The notes below the pieces were generated by a model. The model did not search any database, was not told the origin of the DNA, and saw nothing but the letters and a program-made list of their open reading frames with translations. The position numbers were made by a program, and so were the translations under genes. From the NCBI GenBank assembly GCA_017302575.1, contig JAFLDD010000001.1, positions 1,174,629-1,238,628 on the forward strand: 64,000 nucleotides of DNA. The letters are read 5' to 3'. This DNA comes from Alphaproteobacteria bacterium. Lineage in GTDB: Bacteria > Pseudomonadota > Alphaproteobacteria > Rickettsiales > UBA3002. This document shows positions 16,633-26,116 of the stretch, one piece after another; position 1 is the stretch's first letter; the number at the start of each line of letters is the position of its first letter.

Positions 16633-18360
16633 CGCTGCATCATCAATCACGAATTGCAGGCTGATTTGTCCCTGCCAGTGATTTTCGTTCAAATCCCCAT
16701 ATAGATGAAGCGTCTGCTGGCTTGCTAGCATTTCACCCAGCTTCGTGTCGTTCACATTAAAGGCTATGGCGTTGAGTCTGCTTTTGCCTGCATCATCTGC
16801 TAACACTAGCTTCATGTGCTTATCTTTCAGTACGGAACGATGTACAATCTTCGCATCACGAATAGCTAGTTTGGGTTTGGGAAACCCAAGGCCGTAGGGT
16901 TCCAACTGCTTGAGTGACTCATGCAGCTCTTGGCTAGCACCGCTCACGCTAATCCAACCATCCAGCAATTTACTGCGCGATTCACCATAGGCTGTGACTG
17001 CTGCGCTGAGTTGTTCGCTGTAATATTGATGCACGGCATCGCGCTTATCTTCAGCAAAGCTGAAACCTGCTGCGGCCGCATGCCCCCCGCCATTAGTGAG
17101 CAACCCCAGCGCCACGGCGCGATGCGTGGCAGCACCAATATCCGCACCCGTAACGGAGCGCGACGAGGCTTTGACTTTACCGTTCGTGATATTGCCGATA
17201 ATCGCAGGGCGGGCGAATTTTTCTTTCAGCCTGCCAGCCACAATACCAATCACACCTTCATGCCAGTTTGGCGACGCCAGCATGATAACAGGCATGTTTT
17301 TTTGTGTCTCGGCTTGCTCCAGCGCTTGCTCCAACACCATCGTTTCGATTGCCTGGCGCTCTTTATTATGTTGGTCGAGCATGTGGGCGAGTGCGGCGGC
17401 CTCTGCTTCATTTGCGCTCATCAGCAAGCGAATACCCAAGTCCGACTGCCCTACTCTGCCGCCCGCATTGATGCGCGGACCAAGCAAAAATCCGAGATGG
17501 TAGACTGCTGGCGTTGCATCGAACCGCGCTACATCTGCCAGCGCACGCAAACCTATATGGTTGCGCTGTGCCAGTAATTTCAGCCCTTGTGCAACATAGG
17601 CGCGGTTCAGCCCTGTGAGTGTCATCACATCGCACACCGTGCCGAGTGCAACCCTGTCGAGCATTGGCAACAAATTTGGCTCTTTACGCGCTTCGCTAAA
17701 ATACCCTGCTTCGCGCAAGGTTTTATTGAGTGCAACCAACACCAAGAACACGACACCTGCTGCACAGAGATTCGTGTGCGGCGATGTCTCATCCACGCGG
17801 TTAGGGTTCACCACCGCGATAGCATTTGGCAGTCGTGCTTCGCCAATATGATGGTCAATGACCAATACATCTACCCCTTTTGCTGCAGCATGGGCGATGG
17901 GGTCGAATGCCAACGTACCGCAATCGACCGTGATGATAAGGCTAGCGCCTTGGGCGATTAATTTTTCAAATGCTGCACTATTTGGCCCATAACCTTCCTT
18001 CATGCGGTCGGGGATATAGGCAATGCTGCGCACACCGAGTGCAGCAAAGTAATCCGTCAATTGGCTAACGGAGGTTGCGCCATCCACGTCGTAGTCACCA
18101 AAAATGGCGATGGTTTCTTTCTGCTCAATCGCTTTCAGCAAACGCAGCGTGGCCTTGTCCATATCGCGCAAATGAAATGGGTCAGGCAATGCAGAGCGCA
18201 GCGTTGGGTTCAAGAATTCTGGCACATCATCGAGTGCAATGTTACGGCCAGCAAGAATACGGGCAACGAGTTCGGGAAGTTCGTGCTGTTGCGCAATCGC
18301 GAGTGCTGCGCGCTCGTCGGTCAGCCTATCGCGCCAAGGCAAGCCTGACGCTGTTTGCAT
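16624..18360 (-). CDS. recJ: Single-stranded-DNA-specific exonuclease RecJ
   Basis: A 5'-3' single-strand exonuclease for RecFOR recombination and mismatch or base excision repair. The 578-residue protein has the DHH phosphoesterase motifs IFGDYDVDGATS (motif I), ITVDCGT, VLVIDHHIGE (motif III, DHH) and the DHHA1 part with GGGHAAAAGFSF, followed by an OB-fold domain. Its start ATG adjoins the glpX stop (glpX ends at 18360), keeping the common alphaproteobacterial order hom-glpX-recJ. Confidence 0.97.
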   Translation of the reverse strand: MQTASGLPWRDRLTDERAALAIAQQHELPELVARILAGRNIALDDVPEFLNPTLRSALPDPFHLRDMDKATLRLLKAIEQKETIAIFGDYDVDGATSVSQLTDYFAALGVRSIAYIPDRMKEGYGPNSAAFEKLIAQGASLIITVDCGTLAFDPIAHAAAKGVDVLVIDHHIGEARLPNAIAVVNPNRVDETSPHTNLCAAGVVFLVLVALNKTLREAGYFSEARKEPNLLPMLDRVALGTVCDVMTLTGLNRAYVAQGLKLLAQRNHIGLRALADVARFDATPAVYHLGFLLGPRINAGGRVGQSDLGIRLLMSANEAEAAALAHMLDQHNKERQAIETMVLEQALEQAETQKNMPVIMLASPNWHEGVIGIVAGRLKEKFARPAIIGNITNGKVKASSRSVTGADIGAATHRAVALGLLTNGGGHAAAAGFSFAEDKRDAVHQYYSEQLSAAVTAYGESRSKLLDGWISVSGASQELHESLKQLEPYGLGFPKPKLAIRDAKIVHRSVLKDKHMKLVLADDAGKSRLNAIAFNVNDTKLGEMLASQQTLHLYGDLNENHWQGQISLQFVIDDAALG

Positions 18361-19361
18361 TACATTTCTTTCTTGCGGCTGAAATTATGCTGCGCTTCGA
18401 TGATGCGTACAGTGCCTGTCTTGCTTCTCATGACGATGGAGTGCGTAGTGGCCCCTTGCAGAGTGCGCTTAACACCCTTGAGCATTGAACCATCGGTAAC
18501 GCCTGTTGCGGCGAACATAACATCGCCCTTCGCCATATCGAGAATCGCGTATTTACGGTTGAAGTCGGTGATGCCCATGCGGGTTGCACGCGCCTTCTCG
18601 TCTTCTTCATTGAAAATCAAACGACCTTGCATTTGCCCACCAATCGAGCGCAGCGCTGCCGCAGCCAACACACCTTCAGGTGCACCGCCGATGCCCATAT
18701 AAATATCTGCACCAGTGGTGGATGATGCTGTGGCAATCACACCTGCAACATCACCATCTTGTATCAATTGAATCCGCGCACCAGACTCACGGACTTTTGC
18801 AATCAACTCTTCATGACGCGAGCGATTGAGAATCACCGCCGTGATGTCGCTGATTTCGCATTTTTTCGCCTTCGCAAGATTCTTGAGGTTTACTAGCGGT
18901 GTATTGTCCAGATCGACTACGCCTTCTGGTAAACCACCACCGACAGCGATTTTATCCATATACACATCGGGTGCATGCAAGAAGCCACCATGCTCGGCCA
19001 GTGCAACCACTGCGAGCGAGTTTGGACCGCCCGTTGCGCAAATCGTGGTGCCTTCAAGTGGGTCGAGCGCAATGTCAATTTGTGGGCCTTGGCCAGTACC
19101 GACTTTCTCACCAATATAAAGCATCGGCGCCTTGTCGCGCTCGCCTTCACCAATCACCACGGTGCCATCAATCGTCAGGCCGTTCAAGGCTTCGCGCATG
19201 GCGTTCACGGCGGCTTGGTCGGCTGCTTTCTCGTCGCCCTTCCCTACCCAGTGTGAACAGGCCAGTGCTGCCGCTTCGGTAACGCGCACCGCTTCCAGTG
19301 CGAAATTGCGGTCCATCCACCAGGTTCCCATTTCTTCTTTGTTCACGATTGCGGGTTTCAT
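18360..19361 (-). CDS. glpX: Class II fructose-1,6-bisphosphatase GlpX
   Basis: Hydrolyses fructose-1,6-bisphosphate in gluconeogenesis. The 333-residue protein has GEGERDKAPMLYIGEKVG, the metal-binding DIALDPLEGTT and GGAPEGVLAAAALRSIGGQMQGR, the family signature. It lies 8 bases after hom and runs directly into recJ. Location between hom and recJ is the usual place in alphaproteobacteria, so this is the housekeeping copy rather than part of glycerol use. Confidence 0.97.
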   Translation of the reverse strand: MKPAIVNKEEMGTWWMDRNFALEAVRVTEAAALACSHWVGKGDEKAADQAAVNAMREALNGLTIDGTVVIGEGERDKAPMLYIGEKVGTGQGPQIDIALDPLEGTTICATGGPNSLAVVALAEHGGFLHAPDVYMDKIAVGGGLPEGVVDLDNTPLVNLKNLAKAKKCEISDITAVILNRSRHEELIAKVRESGARIQLIQDGDVAGVIATASSTTGADIYMGIGGAPEGVLAAAALRSIGGQMQGRLIFNEEDEKARATRMGITDFNRKYAILDMAKGDVMFAATGVTDGSMLKGVKRTLQGATTHSIVMRSKTGTVRIIEAQHNFSRKKEM

Positions 19362-19369
19362 AAGCTCTC

Positions 19370-20656
19370 CTATCTATGGATGCGTAAGCACACGGGCGGT
19401 GCCACGGTGCAGTTGAGTTTCTCAATTGCAGCCACTGCACGCTTCACCGCACCTTCGTTGGTGTGGTGCGTGGTGACGACAACTTGTGCCGATTTGTCTT
19501 CGGCGATCTCGCGTTGGATAATGGATTTCACCGAGATTTTCTGCGCAGCAAATTCACGCGTGAAGTCTGCCAAGACGCCTGGTTCGTCCTTAAGTGATAG
19601 ACGAATATAGTAAGTACCTTCGCGTTTTTCAGCGCTTGCTGTTTTAGGTTTTTCCAATTGTGCCGCAGGCATAGTAAATGGTGGGTAACTATCACCGCGC
19701 GCGATCGCTATGAGATCTGCAACCACCGCAGAGCCCGTTGGGCCTGCGCCAGCGCCACGGCCTTCGAACACCACTTTGCCTACCGCATCGCCTTCCACTT
19801 CAACCGCGTTGAACGAACCATCCACACTTGCGAGTGGTGCGTCCACTGGGACTAGGCATGGCTCAACGGTTTGCAGCAAGCCTTGCGATGTGCGCTCTGC
19901 AACGCCCAGCAGTTTGATGCGATAGCCAAAATCACGGGCGTAGTGTATATCGCGCAGCGTAACACCACGAATGCCCGTCATCGCGACTGACTTCACATCC
20001 ACCTGCGTACCGAATGCGAGTGATGCAAGAATCGAAATTTTGTGACCTGCGTCGATGCCATCAATATCCAGTGACGGGTCAGCCTCCAAGTAGCCAAGCT
20101 TAGCGGCTTCTGCCATCACCGCGTCGAAGCTAGCGCTCTCTTGCAGCATCTTGGTGAGGATGAAGTTGCACGTACCGTTCAAAATGCCTGATACACGGGT
20201 AATCGTGTTAGCAGATAGGCCGCCGCGTAGCGCAGCAATGATGGGGATGCCACCCGCCACGGCTGCCTCGAATGCCAATACAACGCGATTTTTCTCAGCG
20301 AGTTTTGCGAGCTCAAGGCCATGATGCGCCATGAGTGCTTTATTGGCAGTCACTACATGTTTGCCCGCTTCCAGTGCTGTCGTTACCAGCGTGCGCGCTG
20401 CACCCTCGTGACCACCCATGAGTTCGACAATAATATCAACTGGCTCTTTGAGAAGCGCTTGTGGGTCTGCAACAATGTTGATGCCACCGAGATCCACGTC
20501 GCGTTTCTTTTTGCTATCGCGAATGGAGGCGGCGGTGACGACCAGCTTCTTGCCGCAGCGCCCTGCAATCATGGCAGCGTTGTTGCGCAAAATAGTGATG
20601 GTGCCTGCGCCGACGGTGCCAACGCCTGCAATACCTATGCGCAATACATCGCTCAT
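19370..20656 (-). CDS. hom: Homoserine dehydrogenase with ACT domain
   Basis: Reduces aspartate semialdehyde to homoserine, the branch to threonine and methionine. The 428-residue protein has an N-terminal Rossmann segment (IGIAGVGTVGAGTITIL), the catalytic domain with VTANKALMAHHG, GILNGTCNFILT and LGYLEADPSLDIDGIDAGHK, and a C-terminal ACT domain (YYIRLSLKDEPGVLADFTRE) that suggests threonine feedback. Its start overlaps the end of the aminotransferase gene by 4 bases, so the two are coupled. Confidence 0.97.
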   Translation of the reverse strand: MSDVLRIGIAGVGTVGAGTITILRNNAAMIAGRCGKKLVVTAASIRDSKKKRDVDLGGINIVADPQALLKEPVDIIVELMGGHEGAARTLVTTALEAGKHVVTANKALMAHHGLELAKLAEKNRVVLAFEAAVAGGIPIIAALRGGLSANTITRVSGILNGTCNFILTKMLQESASFDAVMAEAAKLGYLEADPSLDIDGIDAGHKISILASLAFGTQVDVKSVAMTGIRGVTLRDIHYARDFGYRIKLLGVAERTSQGLLQTVEPCLVPVDAPLASVDGSFNAVEVEGDAVGKVVFEGRGAGAGPTGSAVVADLIAIARGDSYPPFTMPAAQLEKPKTASAEKREGTYYIRLSLKDEPGVLADFTREFAAQKISVKSIIQREIAEDKSAQVVVTTHHTNEGAVKRAVAAIEKLNCTVAPPVCLRIHR

Positions 20657-21864
20657 GCGGCTACCTTATATTTCTTCAACACTTCGTCCGCATCTTTGGC
20701 GAGGAAGGTTTTGATATTACGAATCGCTTGGCGCAGGCGCTGCTTGTTTTCAACCAGAGCAATGCGCACATGCCCGTCACCATATTCACCAAAACCCATG
20801 CCTGGAGCGACGGCAACTTCTGCTTCGCTCAGCAACAACTTCGAAAATTCCAACGAGCCAATATGCTTATATTTTTCTGGCAGTGCCGCCCAGATGAACA
20901 TCGACGCTTTAGGTGATTCGACAGGCCAGCCTGCGTCATGCAAGCCTTTTACCAATACATCGCGACGCTCTTGATAGAGCTGGCGCACTTCGGCCACACA
21001 TTCTTGTGGGCCGTTGAGCGCTGCAGTGGCTGCTACTTGGATAGGGGTGAACATACCGTAGTCGAGGTATGACTTAATGCGCGTAAGCGCGTGAATGAGC
21101 CGTTTATTGCCCGCAGCAAAGCCAACACGCCAGCCAGCCATGGAATAGGTTTTGGAAAGCGTGGTGAATTCCACCGCAATATCTTTTGCACCAGGCACTT
21201 GCAAAATCGATGGTGGCGGCAGACCGTCGAAATAGATTTCGCAATACGCCAAATCGGAAATTACGTACACGCCATGCTCTTTGCAAATCTGCACGACTTT
21301 CTCGTAGTAGGCTAAATCCACTACTTCTGCAGTTGGATTGCAGGGGTAGTTCACGATCAATGCTACTGGTTTTGGTTGCGTGTTTTGAATGGCACGCGTG
21401 AGTTGGTCGAAGAAATTCGCCCCCTCGATCTTCGGAATATAGCGCACGGATGCACCGGCAATCACCGCACCGTAAGCATGAATAGGATAGCTTGGGTTTG
21501 GCACGAGTAGAATATCGCTCGGCCCCGTGATTGCTTGAATGAGATTTGCCAAACCTTCTTTGGAACCAATGGTCGCAATCACTTCGGAATCAGGATCAAG
21601 ATCTACATTAAAGCGGCGCTTGTAATAAGCGGCTTGCGCTTTGCGCAGACCGTGAATACCGCGTGATACGGAGTAACCATGCGCCGTTTCATCGAGCGCT
21701 GTGTTACGAAGTTTCTCGACAATGTGTGCAGGTGTGGGTGAGTCAGGATTACCCATGCCAAGATCGATGATGTCACGACCTTCCGCACGAAACTTTGCTT
21801 TCAGTTTATTCACTTCAGCAAATACGTAAGGTGGCAGGCGATTAATGCGGTAAAATTCTTCCAT
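20653..21864 (-). CDS. Class I aminotransferase, LL-DAP aminotransferase/AlaC-like
   Basis: A PLP enzyme of fold type I, 403 residues from the preferred start. Motifs seen are GMGNPDSPTP, NYPCNPTAEV (substrate and PLP binding), SDLAYCEIYFDG and the PLP-lysine region TTLSKTYSMAGWRVGF. Alphaproteobacterial homologues next to hom are named LL-diaminopimelate aminotransferase or alanine aminotransferase; the exact substrate cannot be told. ATG 21864 (MEEFYRINRLPPYVF) matches the family start, though ATG 21903 or TTG 21906 would add residues and overlap the upstream gene's stop. It forms one unit with hom, glpX and recJ. Confidence 0.9.
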   Translation of the reverse strand: MEEFYRINRLPPYVFAEVNKLKAKFRAEGRDIIDLGMGNPDSPTPAHIVEKLRNTALDETAHGYSVSRGIHGLRKAQAAYYKRRFNVDLDPDSEVIATIGSKEGLANLIQAITGPSDILLVPNPSYPIHAYGAVIAGASVRYIPKIEGANFFDQLTRAIQNTQPKPVALIVNYPCNPTAEVVDLAYYEKVVQICKEHGVYVISDLAYCEIYFDGLPPPSILQVPGAKDIAVEFTTLSKTYSMAGWRVGFAAGNKRLIHALTRIKSYLDYGMFTPIQVAATAALNGPQECVAEVRQLYQERRDVLVKGLHDAGWPVESPKASMFIWAALPEKYKHIGSLEFSKLLLSEAEVAVAPGMGFGEYGDGHVRIALVENKQRLRQAIRNIKTFLAKDADEVLKKYKVAA

Positions 21865-21902
21865 GGGCTGGTACATTAGAGGGCGTAGCAGCCCTGTCAA
21901 CA

Positions 21903-22994
21903 TCAACGCCGCTCAACGTAACGTGATTCGGGTAGATAACGCGTACCGCGATAGGTGCCTTCGGGTGCTTTGAGGGTGATTGGCTCGGTGGAGCCTGCCA
22001 TTGGGTCAAACGTGCTGGTGGATGGGTCCATCGTACTGAGGCTTGTTGTTATGGACTCGCCTGTTTCAATCGGCGTGCCTTTGCCTTGTGGCGCCTTCAG
22101 GGTAATTGGCTCGCTTACGGTAATCTCATCGCTTGGCGTGGTGCGTGCGTTCGTGCTTACCACTTTCGCTGGTGGCGGTAAATCAGTCGACACCACGGAG
22201 GCAGGGCGCGTAACACTTGGAGTCACGACAGGCTCAGGCTGCGGTGGCATGCTGGAAAGCAGCGAGGGCTCCGCCTGCGCGTCGCTACGTAATTGGTTGG
22301 CGCGTTGCGCAGCGTTGTTGAACTCAGCTTCCATATCGCCGCGCGCACTATTGAGCTTATCACGCGCTTGCGCCTGCCCTGTAGCTAGCGGCGAAGGGGG
22401 CGTGTTTTGTAAAACAGGATACTCGTCATTGGAGGGGAGCGGCTGCATCGCATATGGCGCGGCAACGGCTGCTACAGGCGCAGTTGCCATGTTATTCGCC
22501 AGTTGTGGCGACGGTGTGTTCATCGGTTTTGCGGGCTGGGCGTCACCAAACCAACCGCGCGGATTCCACCATGAATACTCTTGCGATGTTGGCGCAGGCG
22601 CAGGCTCTGGCGCACGAGAAATGGGCGCCGTGTTTTGCACGAAGGGCTGTTCCTGAGATGCTGGTAACGGCGGCGTAATCTGCGCTTGCGGCTGAGGTAC
22701 GGGCGCAGGCATCATGGATTGTGGTTGCGCAGCAGGCGCATGGCGCTGCATTGCAGGTGCGGGAGCTGGCTGCGACGCGGCGTCTGGCATCGTGAAATTA
22801 TTGGCAGGAGAAGGATTCTTCGGTGGTAGGCGTTTATCGCCCATCACGGTGTTATAACGCGGTGCTTTAGGGTTCTCAGGAATCAGATATGCGCAACTGG
22901 CAAGGTACGTCAGCGCGACTGCCGAGCCAACCATGGACCATGTCAGGCCGAAGCTCAGTGCCGTTTCATTAGGTTTTGGAGAAAAAAGCCGCAT
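21903..22994 (-). CDS. Proline/alanine-rich putative lipoprotein, unknown
   Basis: A 363-residue protein I do not recognise. A hydrophobic segment (about 13-33) ends in LASC with Cys34, a lipobox-like site, though the N-terminal region is long. The rest is low complexity, rich in Pro, Ala, Gln and Ser, with a WWNPRGWF patch near residue 155 and a predicted helix at about 215-245. The phrase EPITLKAP(Q/E)G occurs twice near the C-terminus. This suggests an exported, extended periplasmic or outer-membrane-anchored protein. It lies between the aminotransferase gene and the divergent phaC, a position where many relatives have no gene. Confidence 0.65.
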   Translation of the reverse strand: MRLFSPKPNETALSFGLTWSMVGSAVALTYLASCAYLIPENPKAPRYNTVMGDKRLPPKNPSPANNFTMPDAASQPAPAPAMQRHAPAAQPQSMMPAPVPQPQAQITPPLPASQEQPFVQNTAPISRAPEPAPAPTSQEYSWWNPRGWFGDAQPAKPMNTPSPQLANNMATAPVAAVAAPYAMQPLPSNDEYPVLQNTPPSPLATGQAQARDKLNSARGDMEAEFNNAAQRANQLRSDAQAEPSLLSSMPPQPEPVVTPSVTRPASVVSTDLPPPAKVVSTNARTTPSDEITVSEPITLKAPQGKGTPIETGESITTSLSTMDPSTSTFDPMAGSTEPITLKAPEGTYRGTRYLPESRYVERR

Positions 22995-23123
22995 GCTCGC
23001 CTGAAGTGCCGTTGAGGAGTTTTTGTTGATTTTGTAAGAACTTGGAGGAGTTGAAGCTACCCAGTTGAGGGGCGTTTGTAAAGCGTTGCGTAGCGAAAAA
23101 ACTTCCGCCCATATATCAACTGA

Positions 23124-23152
23124 TTGCCAGACTTATCCACCGATGTTATAGC
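23124..23152 (+). promoter_or_regulatory. phaC: Putative phaC promoter giving a leaderless transcript
   Basis: TTGCCA (23124-23129), a 17-base spacer and TATAGC (23147-23152) fit a sigma-70 promoter. The -10 box ends only 6 bases before the phaC ATG at 23159, so transcription would begin at or next to the start codon. No Shine-Dalgarno lies upstream. TTATCCACC within the spacer resembles a DnaA box. Confidence 0.45.
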
Positions 23153-23158
23153 CACCAC

Positions 23159-24994
23159 ATGAAAAAGAATCCTAAGACGACCTCATCCTCAAAACCTGCA
23201 TCCTCCGCTCAGGCGGATGCGTATCAGTATGATGCCCACAAGCTGGCCGAGAATATGGCGAAGGCTAGTGAAATTTGGCAAAAAATCACCCAGCAGCTTA
23301 TGATGCATCATTCGATGAAGCCCGCATTGGGTCACACCGATCCGCGCAGTTTCGCGGAGTCGATGTTGCATATGTCGCGCTCGGTGAGCATGGACCCCGT
23401 GCACTTAGTAGAGGCGCAGATGGGCTTGGTTGCAGACCATATGAACCTTGTGAAATATACAACTGAAAAGCTGTTCGGTGAAACAAATGTAAAACCACTT
23501 GTGACGGAATCACCGCGTGATCGCCGCTTCCGCGATGCGGCGTGGCAAGACAGCACGGTGTTTGATTACATTAAACAAAGCTACCTGATCAATGCGCGCT
23601 GGCTGCAAGATACGGTTGGGCAAGTCAAAGGGCTCGATCGTCACACCGCGCATAAACTGAATTTCTTCACGCGCCAATTCATCGACGCAATGTCGCCTTC
23701 GAATTATGCTATTACCAATCCCGAAGTGATGCGCACCACTATTGAATCAAACGGCGATAACGTGGTGAAGGGCTTGGGCAAACTGCTTGAGGATTTGGAA
23801 GCGGGTGACGGTAAGTTGCGCATTCGCATGAGCGATGAAAATGCGTTCACCTTCGGTAAAGATATTGCGGCCACGCCTGGCCATGTCGTGTTCCAGAATG
23901 ATTTGATGCAGCTTATTCAGTATAAGCCCACCACCAAGCAAGTCTATGAAACGCCGATACTGATTACGCCCGCGTGGATCAATAAATATTATATTCTGGA
24001 TTTGCGCCCCGAGAATTCTCTGATTGGCTGGCTGGTGAATCAGGGTCATACGGTATTCGTGATTTCATGGGTGAACCCCGACGAGCAACTTGGTCGCAAG
24101 CGTTTTGACGATTACCTGCTTGAAGGCCCGTTGGCTGCATTGAATGTGGTGGAAAGCACCACGGGTAGCAAGAAAACATCCCTCGTGGGATATTGTTTGG
24201 GTGGCACACTCACGGCAATCACACTCGCTTACCTACGCGCTAAAAATCAAATGAGCCGCGTGGCTTCGGCAACCTATCTCACCACCATGGTTGATTTCAC
24301 CGAGGCTGGCGACATGCTCGTATTCATCGACGATATGCAGCTTGATAGCTTGGAAGAGCGCATGAGCGAGCAAGGTTTCCTAGATGCGGCGGATATGGCA
24401 GCAACTTTCAATATGCTGCGCTCAAATGATCTCATCTGGTCGTTCGTGGTAAATAATTATCTGTTGGGCAAAGACCCCTTCCCGTTTGATTTACTCTATT
24501 GGAATTCCGATTCCACGCGCATGCCTGCAACCATGCACGCTTTCTATCTGCGCAACATGTATCAGGATAATAAACTGGTGCAGCCGAACGGGATTACGCT
24601 GGCGGATACCCCTATCAACATCAGTAAAATCACGACGCCGAGCTATGTGCTTGCGACCAAAGATGATCATATCGCGCCATGGATTTGTACGTACGCTGCG
24701 ACACAAATTTATGATGGGCCCATTACCTTTACACTGGCGGACTCAGGCCACATTGCAGGCGTAGTGAACCCACCCAGCAAGAAGAAATATTGCTGGTGGC
24801 AAAACAGTAAGCTGCCGCCCAAATCAGCCGATTGGCTGAAAGACGCCAAACATCATGAAGGTTCGTGGTGGGGCAATTGGAATGAATGGTTGAAGAACTA
24901 TGCGGGTAAAAAAGTGAAGCCGCCAACCATGGGCAATAAAAAATATAAGCCGATTGAAAAAGCGCCCGGCGCTTACGCTAAGGTTCGCACCTAG
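23159..24994 (+). CDS. phaC: Class I poly(3-hydroxyalkanoate) synthase PhaC
   Basis: Polymerises (R)-3-hydroxyacyl-CoA into storage polyester at the granule surface. The 611-residue length fits class I. The alpha/beta-hydrolase core has the lipase-like box GYCLGGTLTAIT with the catalytic Cys, the Asp region TKDDHIAPW and the His region LADSGHIAGVVNPP, which completes the triad. The N-terminal domain contains DPRSFAESMLHMSRS and the PhaC_N motif around RRFRDAAWQDSTVFDYIKQ. No phaA, phaB or phasin gene is next to it. It ends convergently with an unknown membrane protein gene, the two stop codons sharing CTAG. Confidence 0.96.
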   Translation: MKKNPKTTSSSKPASSAQADAYQYDAHKLAENMAKASEIWQKITQQLMMHHSMKPALGHTDPRSFAESMLHMSRSVSMDPVHLVEAQMGLVADHMNLVKYTTEKLFGETNVKPLVTESPRDRRFRDAAWQDSTVFDYIKQSYLINARWLQDTVGQVKGLDRHTAHKLNFFTRQFIDAMSPSNYAITNPEVMRTTIESNGDNVVKGLGKLLEDLEAGDGKLRIRMSDENAFTFGKDIAATPGHVVFQNDLMQLIQYKPTTKQVYETPILITPAWINKYYILDLRPENSLIGWLVNQGHTVFVISWVNPDEQLGRKRFDDYLLEGPLAALNVVESTTGSKKTSLVGYCLGGTLTAITLAYLRAKNQMSRVASATYLTTMVDFTEAGDMLVFIDDMQLDSLEERMSEQGFLDAADMAATFNMLRSNDLIWSFVVNNYLLGKDPFPFDLLYWNSDSTRMPATMHAFYLRNMYQDNKLVQPNGITLADTPINISKITTPSYVLATKDDHIAPWICTYAATQIYDGPITFTLADSGHIAGVVNPPSKKKYCWWQNSKLPPKSADWLKDAKHHEGSWWGNWNEWLKNYAGKKVKPPTMGNKKYKPIEKAPGAYAKVRT

Positions 24995-26037
24995 CTTCTT
25001 CCTGCTTCGATTGGGACAACTCGCGATTCGTCGATCTTTTCGGCGTGCGATTGATCTTTCTTATCGCCAAAACCTAGTTGCTCTAAGAATGTCTTGCGAC
25101 GTTGTGGTGCTGGATTGCTGGTTTCTTCCTCGCGCGGCGCAGTGCGTACAAACGCTTGCTGACCCGTAAGAATAAATGGCAGTGCGGTGGCATCAATCGT
25201 GCCTTTATTGATTTCATCTGCAACAGCCTGCATTTCACCATGACGGTCGATGCGATTCATGATCTGTTCTTGTTGGTCCGCTTTCAGCGCATGGAATGGC
25301 TTGCCTGTCATACCCACGATGCGCTCTTGAAGCTGCGGTGAGTACGCAAGCTTAACTTCAAACACTTGTTGTGGCGTTACCGTCTTGCCGCGTTCCATGC
25401 GCGACTCAATCATCAAAATGCGATCATGTGCGGTCGGCGTGGAAATGCCGCGCGCTTTACCAACAATGAATTCCAAACCATCTTGAATAAAGAGACTGCA
25501 TGCGGCCGCAATGATGGAACCGCCTGCATTGGATAGAATCGTACCAAGCCCCATGAAAGTGATGCCGCCAATCGCTGTGCCAGCAATTGCGCCTGCGCCT
25601 GCGGCTAACAATGCGAAGGTAACAACCGCCGCAGCGATGGCAGTACCAAATACCAACCAGCTTTTGCTGCGCTGACGATCAAGTGCCTGAGCAAGCACGG
25701 GGTTAGGGTCAATGCCTTGTTTGGGATCACCATAGGCAGCAAGTTTCACATGGTCGCGCGTGACTGCGTTGGGGTCGATGCCAAGTTGTGCGCCGATTTC
25801 TTCTTTGTACTTAAGTGCCATCTCATCTTGGTAGCGCCATTGTTCATCAAGGCGTTTGAACATGTGCAGACCAATACCGCCCAATGCGATGATGGCAGGA
25901 ATCAACGCTGGCACAAAGGTGGGCATCAAACCCGCCATCATCACAGCACCCGTGATGATGCCTTTGCCGGTGAGATGTATCTGCACCCTGCGTATAAAAT
26001 TGTTGAGGCCATTGCCAATGGTTCTAGACGGATCCAT
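24991..26037 (-). CDS. Membrane protein of unknown function
   Basis: A 348-residue protein I do not recognise. It has a hydrophobic pair near residues 28-58 and a second hydrophobic block near 125-190 that is rich in small residues (GAGAIAGTAIGGITFMGLG), like a glycine-zipper stretch. Between them is a charged loop, and the C-terminal 150 residues are soluble and charged, ending in a Lys/Asp-rich tail. No enzymatic motif is seen. A TACAAT box (26051-26046) sits only 8 bases before the ATG. It is convergent with phaC, with a 4-base overlap; a link with PHA granules is only a thought from position. Confidence 0.7.
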   Translation of the reverse strand: MDPSRTIGNGLNNFIRRVQIHLTGKGIITGAVMMAGLMPTFVPALIPAIIALGGIGLHMFKRLDEQWRYQDEMALKYKEEIGAQLGIDPNAVTRDHVKLAAYGDPKQGIDPNPVLAQALDRQRSKSWLVFGTAIAAAVVTFALLAAGAGAIAGTAIGGITFMGLGTILSNAGGSIIAAACSLFIQDGLEFIVGKARGISTPTAHDRILMIESRMERGKTVTPQQVFEVKLAYSPQLQERIVGMTGKPFHALKADQQEQIMNRIDRHGEMQAVADEINKGTIDATALPFILTGQQAFVRTAPREEETSNPAPQRRKTFLEQLGFGDKKDQSHAEKIDESRVVPIEAGRS

Positions 26038-26045
26038 ACACTTTT

Positions 26046-26051
26046 ATTGTA
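26046..26051 (-). promoter_or_regulatory. -10-like box next to start of membrane protein gene
   Basis: TACAAT on the minus strand lies 8 bases before the ATG at 26037, with no matching -35 at the usual distance and no Shine-Dalgarno, again implying a leader of only a few bases. Confidence 0.3.
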
Positions 26052-26116
26052 TGAAAATCAGACGGCTAGGTGTGTGACAGTTCCATGAAGATAAGCCAAC
26101 GCCACAATAGACTTAT

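Noticed and set aside
23132..23141. DnaA-box-like TTATCCACC taken as an origin of replication
   Set aside because: A single near-match, with no cluster of boxes, no A/T-rich unwinding region and no dnaA gene nearby.
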